A stretch of DNA of 64,000 bases from NCBI GenBank assembly GCA_964574215.1, contig CAZNLR010000028.1, forward strand, positions 1 to 64,000, read 5' to 3'. Shown here piece by piece: positions 43,567 through 52,006 of this stretch. A program made the translations under genes and the position numbers. This DNA comes from GCA-2725625 sp964574215 (GTDB taxonomy: Bacteria > Pseudomonadota > Alphaproteobacteria > Rhodospirillales > UBA2165). The notes beneath the pieces are model-generated. The model saw only the letters and a program-made list of their open reading frames with translations. It was not told where the DNA came from and ran no database searches. The number at the start of each line of letters is the position of its first letter. Position 1 is the stretch's first letter.

Positions 43567-45003
43567 ATGAAAATAATGACACCCGCGATGCTGATGGTGG
43601 TTGCCGGAAGAGCGGTTTATTTCAGCGGACTTTTGGCTGTCGGTCTGATTGCCGGCGCGAGTTTTGATGCCAAGTCGGCCGACGCGCAAACTCTTACCGA
43701 CGCTTTGGCGGCGGCTTATATGAACAATCCCGAACTTCTGTCGGAACGGGCGGCCACACGCGCCGCCGACGAAGCCGTCCCCCAGGCGCTGGCCAATTGG
43801 CGTCCCAAGGTCGAAATGTCCGGCGATTTGGCCCGGGCCTATACCCGTCTCAACACCAGATCGGATCCCGACCGCGATCAAATGCGGACGCCAAGGAATA
43901 CGTCTCTCGATATAACCCAGCCGCTGTTCCGTGGGTTCCGAACGATCGCCGGCGTCGATCAGGCGGAGCACAATGTTCTGGCGCAACGCGCCTCTCTGTT
44001 AGCCAAAGAACAGGATATTCTGCTCAACGCTGTATCCGCCTACATGTCCGTGGTGCGGGATCAGGCGGAGTTGAATCTCAATATTAACAACGAACAGGTT
44101 TTGCGCCGGCAATTGGAAGCGACCCAGGATAGGTTCCGCGTCGGTGAAATCACGCGCACCGATGTCAGCCAGGCCGAGGCGCGTTTAGCGGGCGCGACGG
44201 CGGACCGGATTCAAGCCGAAGGCAATTTGGAAATTTCCCGCGCCAATTATTTGAATGTTATCGGCGAGGCGCCGAAAGACTTGTCTCAACCGGCGGCCTT
44301 GAACGATTTGCCGACACAGTTGGAAGAAGCGATAAAGACGGCGCTGGCCGATCATCCCGATATGGTTGCTAAGAAATTTTCCGAATTGTCCGCCCGCGAA
44401 TCGGTAAAATCGGTGAGAGGCGAGTTGTTGCCCACGCTCAATTTGGTCGGCACGCTGAACCGTTACTGGGAATCATCCACCAATGACAGCCAACTCACCA
44501 CCGGCAGCGTTAAACTGGATTTGACGGTTCCCCTCTATCAAAAGGGATCGGTTATGTCGCGTCTGCGCGAGGCCAAGCAGGAAGCCGGTCAAAGCCGAAT
44601 CAATCTCGTCGATCAGCAACGCGATACGACGGAAGCCACCACCAAGGCGTGGGAGTCCCTGCAAACGGCCCAGGCGCGCATAAAGTCGTTTACGGCTCAG
44701 ATCAAAGCCGCGGAAATCGCTTTGGAGGGCGTGCAGCGGGAAGCGGCCGTCGGGTCGAGAACCGTGCTGGACGTGCTTGACGCCGAGCAGGAACTGCTGG
44801 ACGCCAAGGTGAATCTGGTGCGGGCTCAAAGAGACGAAGTGGTCGCCAGTTACGAGCTGAAAGAAGCCGTTGGCGGTTTGACGGCCAGAAAACTGAAACT
44901 GGCGGTAGATTATTACGACCCGACCGGGCACTATAACGAGGTGCGCGGTAAGTGGTTTGGTTACTCTAGTTCCGGTGAAAATGCGCCGGTAACGAAAAAG
45001 TAA
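43567..45003 (+). CDS. tolC: TolC family outer-membrane channel
   Basis: From ATG 43567, preceded by a GAGGGA, the product has 478 residues with a signal peptide (about 1-35, ending in SADAQ) and the TolC fold. Recognisable pieces are LTDALAAAYMNNPELL at the start, TSLDITQPLFRGFRTIAGV, VKLDLTVPLYQKGSVMSRLREA and VLDVLDAEQELLDAKVNLVRAQRDEVVASYEL. It is the general outer-membrane channel of secretion or efflux. It lies between pcm and popZ, the usual alphaproteobacterial order, and differs from the second TolC at 26257. A longer frame from 43501 has no good start. Confidence 0.93.
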   Translation: MKIMTPAMLMVVAGRAVYFSGLLAVGLIAGASFDAKSADAQTLTDALAAAYMNNPELLSERAATRAADEAVPQALANWRPKVEMSGDLARAYTRLNTRSDPDRDQMRTPRNTSLDITQPLFRGFRTIAGVDQAEHNVLAQRASLLAKEQDILLNAVSAYMSVVRDQAELNLNINNEQVLRRQLEATQDRFRVGEITRTDVSQAEARLAGATADRIQAEGNLEISRANYLNVIGEAPKDLSQPAALNDLPTQLEEAIKTALADHPDMVAKKFSELSARESVKSVRGELLPTLNLVGTLNRYWESSTNDSQLTTGSVKLDLTVPLYQKGSVMSRLREAKQEAGQSRINLVDQQRDTTEATTKAWESLQTAQARIKSFTAQIKAAEIALEGVQREAAVGSRTVLDVLDAEQELLDAKVNLVRAQRDEVVASYELKEAVGGLTARKLKLAVDYYDPTGHYNEVRGKWFGYSSSGENAPVTKK

Positions 45004-45008
45004 CTTTG

Positions 45009-45041
45009 CGGCAGGTAAATTGGGGCGGCAGGTAAATTGGG
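45009..45041. repeat. Two-copy tandem direct repeat
   Basis: CGGCAGGTAAATTGGG occurs at 45009-45024 and 45026-45041 (period 17) just after the tolC stop. It could be a slippage remnant. Confidence 0.8.
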
Positions 45042-45100
45042 ATTGAGAGAAATAAACAAATGGCGGGGGAAGAGAAAAAATCACCCTCCGGTCACCAGGG

Positions 45101-45115
45101 GCCACAAATTGTGGC
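45101..45115. promoter_or_regulatory. Perfect inverted repeat upstream of popZ
   Basis: GCCACAA-A-TTGTGGC is a perfect 7-base dyad 70 bases before the popZ ATG. It has no T-run, so it looks more like a regulatory binding site than a terminator. Confidence 0.4.
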
Positions 45116-45184
45116 AGGAAAAAGTAACGTCAATTAATGGCGTATGTTAACCTTGTGTTATGCAAATGAGCTGATGATCGACTG

Positions 45185-46003
45185 ATGGCCGACGAAAGTG
45201 ATCAACAAGAACCTTCGATGGAGGACATTCTAGCGTCTGTCCGGCGCATTTTGTCCGAGGACGAGGAAGCTGAAGCTGCCGAAGCGGCGGCGGAAGAGGA
45301 ACCGGAAGAAGAAGTCGACATGGCTGCGGCCATGGAGGAAGAACCGGAACCTGAACCCGAGCCCGAACCGGAACCCGAGGAGGAACTCGACATGGCCGCC
45401 GCCATGGAAGAGGAACCCGCGGAAGAACTCGAGGAAGAACTCGACATGGCCGCCGCCATGGAAGAGGAACCCGAGGAAGAGATGGACATGGCTGCGGCCA
45501 TGGAAGAGCCGGAACCTGAACCTGAACCTGAACCCGAGCCCGAGCCTGAAATTGAAATGGCCGAGCCGGAACCCGAACCGGAACCGGAACCTGAGCCGGA
45601 ACCCGAGTTGGACGATATGATGGCGGAAATGGCGCCGCCGGAGCCGCCACCACCGCCTCCTCCTCCGGCGCCGGAACCGGACTCCATCGAGCAGGATATC
45701 CTGGAACTGACCCAGCAGATGATTGCCCAGCCGCCGCCCGATGCCGGCGCCGGCGGTGCGATCTTGTCACAGAACGTAGCGCAGACCTCGACGGACGCTT
45801 TGCAGGAATTGGCCAAGGCGCTGCTCAGCAAACGGGACATCGGCATCGGCAGCCGGGATATGACCCTGGAAGGCCTCATCCGGGAAATTCTTCGCCCGCT
45901 GTTGCGTGAGTGGTTGGACCAGAATCTGCCCTACCTGATCGAACGTCTGGTCAAGAAAGAGATCGACCACATGGTCAACCGGGCCGAACGGCTGGATCTT
46001 TAG
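45185..46003 (+). CDS. popZ: PopZ-like polar organizing protein (DUF2497)
   Basis: A 272-residue protein with the PopZ layout: a conserved N-terminal helix (PSMEDILASVRRILSEDEE), a very long acidic Glu/Pro-rich disordered region, and C-terminal helices (LRPLLREWLDQNLPYLIERL and KEIDHMVNRAERL) that drive oligomerisation. The acidic region contains four DMAAAME blocks alternating with EP runs, and a run of prolines. PopZ forms a network at the cell pole that anchors ParB and other proteins. Adjacent valS and upstream tolC/pcm fit the conserved alphaproteobacterial order. The EP region is more repetitive than usual. Confidence 0.92.
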   Translation: MADESDQQEPSMEDILASVRRILSEDEEAEAAEAAAEEEPEEEVDMAAAMEEEPEPEPEPEPEPEEELDMAAAMEEEPAEELEEELDMAAAMEEEPEEEMDMAAAMEEPEPEPEPEPEPEPEIEMAEPEPEPEPEPEPEPELDDMMAEMAPPEPPPPPPPPAPEPDSIEQDILELTQQMIAQPPPDAGAGGAILSQNVAQTSTDALQELAKALLSKRDIGIGSRDMTLEGLIREILRPLLREWLDQNLPYLIERLVKKEIDHMVNRAERLDL

Positions 46004-46049
46004 ACTTTAAATCAGTTTCTGCTTGAATTCGCCTTTGGCTCGAATGGAC

Positions 46050-46076
46050 GGGGACATGAAACAAGTACATGTCCCC
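46050..46076. terminator. Hairpin with GGGGACATG arms after popZ
   Basis: GGGGACATG (46050-46058) and CATGTCCCC (46068-46076) form a perfect 9-base stem with a 9-base loop, followed by a T-run at about 46087-46094. It is a possible popZ terminator, although the T-run is not directly adjacent. It shares the GGGGAC/GTCCCC core with the palindromes at 32741 and 63257. Confidence 0.5.
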
Positions 46077-46262
46077 AACCTCTCCGTTTTTTTTCTATTC
46101 CCCTTTTTCTGTTTGGGCGCCGAAGGCCTCAATCTGTAGCTCTTTACCCACGATCTCCCAACTCCGGCATTTACAGGGGGAAATGCCGTGATATTGTGCG
46201 CGCCGTTCGGCGAGTGGATTCGTCCGGGCGCTTTCCAAAATTTATAGAAGTAGAAATTGGCG

Positions 46263-48917
46263 ATGTTGGACAAAACGTACGGGCCGGGTGAGGCGGAAGC
46301 AAAGCATTATTCCGAGTGGGAAAGCGAGGGCTCGTTCGCCAGTGGCGTCAAGCAAAACGCTGATCCTTACACCATCGTCATTCCACCGCCCAATGTGACG
46401 GGCAGTCTGCACATGGGGCACGCCCTCAACAATACATTGCAGGATATCCTCATACGCTATCGCCGTATGCAGGGCAGGGACGCCCTCTGGCAGCCGGGAT
46501 GTGACCATGCCGGCATCGCCACCCAGATGGTGGTGGAACGCCAACTGGCGGAGGATGGCAAGACCCGGCACGACCTGGGGCGGGACGCCTTTATCGATAC
46601 CGTCTGGAAGTGGAAAGAAGAATCCGGCGGCACCATCGTACAACAGCTGCGGCGGCTCGGCGCCTCCTGCGATTGGGAGCGCGAGCGCTTTACCATGGAC
46701 GACGGCCTGTCGGCCGCCGTCCGCAAGGTTTTCGTCGATCTCTACAAGCAGAATCTGATCTACCGCGACAAGCGGCTGGTCAACTGGGACCCCAAGCTGC
46801 ACACGGCCATATCCGATCTCGAAGTCGAACAGCGGGAAACGGTGGGCAATCTTTGGTATTTCAAATATCCCATCGAAGGAAAAGAAGGCGAGTTCATCAC
46901 CGTCGCCACCACGCGGCCGGAAACCATGCTGGGCGACACCGCCGTCGCCGTCCATCCCGATGACGAACGCTACGCCGATCTGGTCGGCAAAAACTGTATT
47001 CTGCCCGTCGCCGACCGGCCTATTCCCATCGTCGCCGATGAATATTCCGATCCGGAGAAGGGCAGCGGCGCGGTGAAAATCACGCCGGCGCACGATTTCA
47101 ACGACTTTGAAGTCGGCAAGCGCAACGATCTGGACATGATCAACGTGTTCGATCAGGACGCGCGCATGAACGAAAACGTGCCCGATGCCTACCGGGGGAT
47201 GGACCGCTTCGAGGCCAGGGAAAAAATCATCGCCGAAATGGATGCGCTGGGCCTCATGGAAAAGATCGAGGACAACGAGATGACGGTGCCCTATGGGGAC
47301 CGCTCCGGCGTGGTTATCGAACCCTGGCTGACTGATCAGTGGTTCGTCGATGCCGCCACCTTGGCGAAACCGGCCATCGAAGCGGTGGAAGACGGACGCA
47401 CCCAGTTTGTACCCAAACATTGGGAAAACACCTATTTCGAATGGATGCGCAATATCCAGCCCTGGTGCATTTCGCGCCAGATCTGGTGGGGCCATCAAAT
47501 TCCCGCCTGGTTTGGACCGGATGGTGAGTTCTTCGTCGAGCTGTCCGAGGAAGAGGCACAGAAGGCCGCCGAGAATCATTACGGGAAAAAGGTGGAGCTG
47601 GTCCGCGACGGTGATGTCCTGGACACCTGGTTTTCGTCGGCTCTGTGGCCGTTTTCGACCCTGGGCTGGCCGGAGGATACCCCGGAAGTCGAACGCTATT
47701 ATCCCACCGACGTACTGGTAACCGGTTTCGACATCATCTTTTTCTGGGTCGCCCGCATGATGATGATGGGACTGCATTTCATGGACGAGGTGCCGTTTCA
47801 CACGGTTTATATCCATGCCCTGGTGCGGGATGAAAAAGGACAGAAAATGTCCAAGTCCAAGGGGAATGTGATCGATCCCTTGGCGTTGATCGACAAATTC
47901 GGCGCCGACGCCTTGCGTATGACTTTGGCGGCCCATGCCGCTCAGGGCCGGGACATCAAGCTGTCGGAAAACCGCGTCGAAGGTTACCGGAATTTCGCCA
48001 CCAAGCTTTGGAACGCCGCCCGGTTCTGCGAGATGAACGAATGCCGGGTCGATGAGACATTTGATCCGAGCGCCTGCACGCAGACAATAAACCGCTGGAT
48101 TGTCGGCAAAGTCGCTGAGGCGGCGGATGCCGTCCAAAAGGGAATCGAAGACTATAAATTCAATGAAGCGGCAGGGGCCATTTATCAATTCACCTGGGGC
48201 ACCTTTTGTGACTGGTATATCGAATTCTCCAAACCGATTTTCCAAGAGGGTGATGCCGACGCCGACGCAATAGCCGAGACCAGGGCTGCGACCGCCTGGG
48301 TTCTGGATCAACTGCTGCTGCTGCTGCATCCCTTTATGCCGTTTATTACCGAGGAACTCTGGGAGAAGTTAGGCGGCGACCGGACGCAGAAACTGATCTT
48401 AGCGGACTGGCCTGAAGATATGGCCGCCGCCGATGCAGAAGCCGAAGCCGAGATGGATTGGGTGGTCAAGCTGATCACTCAGGTCCGGTCGGTGCGGGCG
48501 GAACTCAATGTCCCCGCCGGCGCCAAAATTCCACTGATGCTGCGCCATGCTGATGATTTGGCGCAAAAATGCGTCGACCGGCATGAACCCCTGATCAAAC
48601 GCCTGGCTCGCGTAGAAGAGCTTACCCTCTCTGACGGTGATGTGCCGAAAGGGGCGGTGCAGGAAATCTTGGACGCCACGACACTGGTGCTGCCTTTAGC
48701 GGGCGTTATTGATATCGATCAGGAAAAGGAAAGGCTCGGCAAGGAAATCGCCCGGCTTGATAGCGAAATCGAGATCGTCGACAAAAAACTTTCAAATAAA
48801 AACTTCACCGAAAAAGCGCCGGCGGAAGTCGTTGAAGAACAACGCTCCCGGCGTGAAGCGGCGGAACAAGCCAAAATGAAAGTCGCTGAAGCGTTGGATC
48901 GTATTGCCGCGATTTAG
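46263..48917 (+). CDS. valS: Valyl-tRNA synthetase
   Basis: An 884-residue class I aminoacyl-tRNA synthetase. It has the HIGH-type motif PPPNVTGSLHMGHALNN, the CP1 editing domain (TTRPETMLGDTAVAV), the KMSKS motif in GQKMSKSKGNVIDPLALI, an anticodon-binding helical domain and the C-terminal coiled-coil arm (IDQEKERLGKEIARLDSEI). It charges tRNA-Val and edits Thr-mischarged tRNA. The ATG 46263 is preferred over a TTG at 46257. It follows popZ after about 260 bases. Confidence 0.97.
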   Translation: MLDKTYGPGEAEAKHYSEWESEGSFASGVKQNADPYTIVIPPPNVTGSLHMGHALNNTLQDILIRYRRMQGRDALWQPGCDHAGIATQMVVERQLAEDGKTRHDLGRDAFIDTVWKWKEESGGTIVQQLRRLGASCDWERERFTMDDGLSAAVRKVFVDLYKQNLIYRDKRLVNWDPKLHTAISDLEVEQRETVGNLWYFKYPIEGKEGEFITVATTRPETMLGDTAVAVHPDDERYADLVGKNCILPVADRPIPIVADEYSDPEKGSGAVKITPAHDFNDFEVGKRNDLDMINVFDQDARMNENVPDAYRGMDRFEAREKIIAEMDALGLMEKIEDNEMTVPYGDRSGVVIEPWLTDQWFVDAATLAKPAIEAVEDGRTQFVPKHWENTYFEWMRNIQPWCISRQIWWGHQIPAWFGPDGEFFVELSEEEAQKAAENHYGKKVELVRDGDVLDTWFSSALWPFSTLGWPEDTPEVERYYPTDVLVTGFDIIFFWVARMMMMGLHFMDEVPFHTVYIHALVRDEKGQKMSKSKGNVIDPLALIDKFGADALRMTLAAHAAQGRDIKLSENRVEGYRNFATKLWNAARFCEMNECRVDETFDPSACTQTINRWIVGKVAEAADAVQKGIEDYKFNEAAGAIYQFTWGTFCDWYIEFSKPIFQEGDADADAIAETRAATAWVLDQLLLLLHPFMPFITEELWEKLGGDRTQKLILADWPEDMAAADAEAEAEMDWVVKLITQVRSVRAELNVPAGAKIPLMLRHADDLAQKCVDRHEPLIKRLARVEELTLSDGDVPKGAVQEILDATTLVLPLAGVIDIDQEKERLGKEIARLDSEIEIVDKKLSNKNFTEKAPAEVVEEQRSRREAAEQAKMKVAEALDRIAAI

Positions 48918-49374
48918 GCGATCAATCAGATCTCGACAAAATCTCTTATATTTTAATGGATAGAATCGTCTATTCGGAACTGATCTATTGTTTTTGCATG
49001 GTTGTCTGAAGAGCCAATCGCGATCCGAACAATATGTTGTGGAATTACAACATGATTTTCCAAAAGTTTCTTTCAGATTATGATGCTGCATTGAAAAATG
49101 CTAAAAAACATGCAAAAAAATATATGCTGAATAAATAGGCAGAAACAACAGTTGTTTATAGTCGTTGATGTTCTAGAGCGACACTTTGAGATCGATAGAA
49201 TTGAATTTGGACACGACATTTGATTTTTTTACTTAATCATTTTATTTGACAGCATAAATAATAAATGCGAAACATTCTCAATCGCAATTAAAATAATTCA
49301 TATAAACATATCAATTGTATATGGATATTCTCAGATAAATAAATTAGCGTTTTTCGAGAACTTAAGGATAAATA
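48918..49374. other. AT-rich intergenic region upstream of porin
   Basis: 457 bases without a supported gene; a 34-codon frame (about 49034-49138) coding a Lys-rich peptide is not convincing. An inverted repeat ATGTTGT-6-ACAACAT lies at 49034-49053. A TTGACA-like -35 element is at 49246-49251, and a Fur-box-like dyad at 49266-49286. The porin gene has AAGGATA just before its start. Confidence 0.4.
49266..49286. promoter_or_regulatory. Fur-box-like inverted repeat near porin promoter
   Basis: TGCGA (49266-49270) and TCGCA (49282-49286) flank ATTCTCA-like bases, reminiscent of Fur boxes. It is 90 bases before the porin start, close to a TTGACA element. The match is visual only. Confidence 0.25.
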
Positions 49375-50517
49375 ATGACCTATAGTAAAAAAGCAAAATT
49401 TCTCTCCGGCCTGTTGGCCAGCACCGCCTTGGTTGCCGCAACGGCTGGCGATGCACATGCCAAAGTGGAAAAAATGAAAATCGAAGTTGGCGGTTTTTTT
49501 ACCGTCCTGACCGGCTGGGCGACCCAAAAAGATAGTTTTGAATCAACTGCCAATGCAACCAATCGAGTCAGTTACGACAATTATGATGTTAAAAACGATT
49601 CGGAAATTCATTTTATCGGCAGTATCAAACTCGATAATGGGATCACTGTTGAAGTCGTCGTAGAAATAGAAGCCGACCAGTCCGGTACGGGAGCGGGAGC
49701 AACCTCGACCGATGATTCGTTCATGGCTCTAACCGGTAGTTTCGGACGAATTGCGATCGGCACCCAGGATCACGCCACGGTAATGATTGCCAACAATGCG
49801 CCCAATGTCGGCGCCATTCCGGCGGACAACAGCGACGCCGACGATTGGATTATTAAGCCGGCGGCCATCGGTCTCGGCGATCCTTTCACCCATATCGGCG
49901 GTGCGACCGATGTGAAAATCACCTATTTGTCTCCGACATTCAACGGGTTTACGGTTGCCGCTTCCTACACCCCGTCAGACGCGGCAATTCGTACGCAACC
50001 GAAGGTCGGTGGTAATTCCGGTACTGAAAACCAGACCTATGACGCCGGCATCGCCTATACCGGAAAACTGGGTGCAGTATCAATTGGGGCGGACGTCTCC
50101 TATTGGGAAACCCATGGTCCGGCGACTTCGTCCTTAAAAGGATGGCGAGTCGGCGGTGTCATTGAAGCGTCGGGATTTGCCGTCGGCGCTGCATATAAGG
50201 ACATGACCGATATCGATTCCGGCCAAACCGGCACGGCCAACAGCAACGACGAGATCGCGTGGGAGGCAGGCGCCAGTTATAGCAAGGACGCTTGGGCCGT
50301 CGGCATAACCTACGTTGCTGCAGGGCGGGACTTCGCCACCGCCACACCGGGCAAGGACACGGTCGACCGACTGACCGTCGGCGGCAGCTATACCATGGGT
50401 CCCGGAATAGACCTGCTCGGCACCATTGCGCACGTCAACTGGGACGATGAATCGACTAACGATGCAAATAATAATACAGGCTGGGCCGTTATCGGAGGCA
50501 TATCGGTCGCTTTCTAA
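49375..50517 (+). CDS. Porin (alphaproteobacterial general porin type)
   Basis: A 380-residue outer-membrane protein. A signal peptide ends near residue 28 (AHA-KVEK). The mature protein has alternating beta-strands typical of a 16-stranded trimeric porin, with IEVGGFFTVLTGW at the start, DDSFMALTGSFGRIAIGTQDHA as the loop-3 region and the C-terminal strand GWAVIGGISVAF ending in Phe, the signal for BAM. The abundance of Asp/Thr suggests low ion selectivity. Preceded by an AAGGATA site and followed by a strong terminator. Confidence 0.93.
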   Translation: MTYSKKAKFLSGLLASTALVAATAGDAHAKVEKMKIEVGGFFTVLTGWATQKDSFESTANATNRVSYDNYDVKNDSEIHFIGSIKLDNGITVEVVVEIEADQSGTGAGATSTDDSFMALTGSFGRIAIGTQDHATVMIANNAPNVGAIPADNSDADDWIIKPAAIGLGDPFTHIGGATDVKITYLSPTFNGFTVAASYTPSDAAIRTQPKVGGNSGTENQTYDAGIAYTGKLGAVSIGADVSYWETHGPATSSLKGWRVGGVIEASGFAVGAAYKDMTDIDSGQTGTANSNDEIAWEAGASYSKDAWAVGITYVAAGRDFATATPGKDTVDRLTVGGSYTMGPGIDLLGTIAHVNWDDESTNDANNNTGWAVIGGISVAF

Positions 50518-50541
50518 TAAGGCTAAACTCTTTGATAAAAG

Positions 50542-50572
50542 AGCGGGGTAAATTATGTGCCTCGCTTTTTTT
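50542..50572 (+). terminator. Rho-independent terminator of the porin gene
   Basis: AGCGGGG (50542-50548) pairs with CCTCGCT (50560-50566) with one G-T wobble, and a T-run follows. It lies 25 bases after the porin stop codon. Confidence 0.85.
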
Positions 50573-50634
50573 GTGCCGCATTGGTATTTAAATCCCGGTG
50601 TTCCGTCTTCAATTTTTCAAAACAATGGAAACCC

Positions 50635-51288
50635 ATGAGACTGATTTATAATGAGCCGCCCGCGCCGATACTCGACGAAACCCAACTGGACGAATGGAGC
50701 AAAATCCCGCCGGCTGTCATCAGCGACGACATAAATCGTCAAGGCGTAATGAGATCCTACATCAAACCCATCCAGGAAAACGTACAGTTTGCCGGGCTGG
50801 CACTGACCGTCGATTTGTTGGTGGGCACCAATGCCGCCATTCAACAGGCGCTCATGCGCGCCTTCCCGGGTGCGGTTATTGTCGCCGACGCCAAGGATCA
50901 CCGCGATACGGCGGTGGTTGGCGGCATTTTATACGCGGCAGCGCAGGTTGCCGGTCTCAGGGCAATCGTTCTCGATGGGGCTGTGCGGGACGTCGCTGAG
51001 ATTAGGTCCGGGCAGTTGCCCCTGTTTGCCAGAGGAGCCGTGCCCAAGGGTCCGCATCAGGGCAAGGGCGGGTCTATCAATACGCCGATCCAGTGCGGCG
51101 GCGTGGTGGTCAATCCGGGCGATTTAATCGTCGGTGACGATGACGGCGTCGTGGTGGTCAGACCGGATCAAATTGAAGGATTGATGGAAAAGTGCACGGC
51201 GCGATTAGCCAAAGAAGACGAGACGATGGCCAAGTTGAAAGACGGCATTTTGCCCTACGAAATGGCGGAGCTAAAGCCGCGGTCATAA
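50635..51288 (+). CDS. RraA/HMG-aldolase family protein
   Basis: A 217-residue protein from ATG 50635; the frame opens 26 codons earlier with no support. It has the RraA-like fold: IPPAVISDDINRQG at the start, ADAKDHRDTAVVGGI, and LDGAVRDVAEIRSGQLPLFARG with the Arg/Asp pair that bind oxaloacetate-like substrates and metal, then GGVVVNPGDLIVGDDDGVVVV. Members are either 4-hydroxy-4-methyl-2-oxoglutarate/oxaloacetate aldolases or RNase E inhibitors. The catalytic pair favours the aldolase group. Confidence 0.88.
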   Translation: MRLIYNEPPAPILDETQLDEWSKIPPAVISDDINRQGVMRSYIKPIQENVQFAGLALTVDLLVGTNAAIQQALMRAFPGAVIVADAKDHRDTAVVGGILYAAAQVAGLRAIVLDGAVRDVAEIRSGQLPLFARGAVPKGPHQGKGGSINTPIQCGGVVVNPGDLIVGDDDGVVVVRPDQIEGLMEKCTARLAKEDETMAKLKDGILPYEMAELKPRS

Positions 51289-51299
51289 TTTTTCCGGAG

Positions 51300-51953
51300 T
51301 TATTTTTTCCGCTCTAATTCGATATATTTTTGTATCTTCGCGGCCATTTTGTCCGGCGAAGTACCGTGGCCGAACATGTCGACAAATCCACCATCGGGCC
51401 CCATGAGAAAATATAAGGCGCTATGGTCCATTGTGTAATCCGACGGATGGTTGGCTTCCGCATTGTCCGAGAAGGATTTGGCGTAGCGGATTTGATAGGC
51501 GTTTGCGACGTTTCTAATTTGCTTCGGGCTGCCCGTGAGGCCGATGATCCTGGGATGAAAACGTTGGACATAGTCTGCCAGGGCCGCCGGATCGTCCCGT
51601 TCCGGATCGATGGTAATAAACAGGGGTTCAAGAAATTTCGCCAGAGGACCCAATTTTTCCATGGTCTGGGCGATATCGTTCAGGCCTGTCGGACAAATAT
51701 CGGGACAGTTGGTATAGCCAAAAAATATCAACATGAAGGAGCCGCTGTAATCCGGCGTGCTGACAATCTGGCGCCTGTGATCTATCAGGGTAAACGGACC
51801 GCCCGGTAGTTTAATTTCGTCCTGAGTGGTTTTTTGCCCGATACCGTCTTCCAGCCGCCCCCGGTTCCGGTCTTCATCCATCCAGCCGGAAAACCTGAAG
51901 ATGAGATAGACGGCTACAAATAAAATAATCAGATAGTTAAGTTTATTTCTCAT
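51300..51953 (-). CDS. SCO1/SenC family copper chaperone-like protein
   Basis: Taking the ATG at 51953, the product has 217 residues, with an N-terminal membrane anchor (about 5-20), then a thioredoxin-like domain with the metal-binding FFGYTNCPDICPTGL (CxxxC) and the conserved His in DYTMDHSALYFLMGPDGG. SCO proteins deliver copper to cytochrome c oxidase or handle thiol redox in the periplasm. It is convergent with the RraA-like gene. No cytochrome oxidase gene lies next to it. The frame extends 11 codons upstream but that part is weak. Confidence 0.9.
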   Translation of the reverse strand: MRNKLNYLIILFVAVYLIFRFSGWMDEDRNRGRLEDGIGQKTTQDEIKLPGGPFTLIDHRRQIVSTPDYSGSFMLIFFGYTNCPDICPTGLNDIAQTMEKLGPLAKFLEPLFITIDPERDDPAALADYVQRFHPRIIGLTGSPKQIRNVANAYQIRYAKSFSDNAEANHPSDYTMDHSALYFLMGPDGGFVDMFGHGTSPDKMAAKIQKYIELERKK

Positions 51954-52006
51954 GCCCGTAGCGTAGCAGAAAGTTACCGCACACATGCGCGGTCAGGAAT
52001 ATGCAT

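Noticed and set aside
45202..45879. Long antisense frame of Ser/Gly-rich sequence opposite popZ
   Set aside because: It is the mirror of the Glu/Pro repeats; composition is fully explained by the sense strand and it has no ribosome site.
49034..49138. 34-codon frame with Lys-rich end between valS and porin
   Set aside because: No ribosome site, no homology and AT-rich composition; likely chance.
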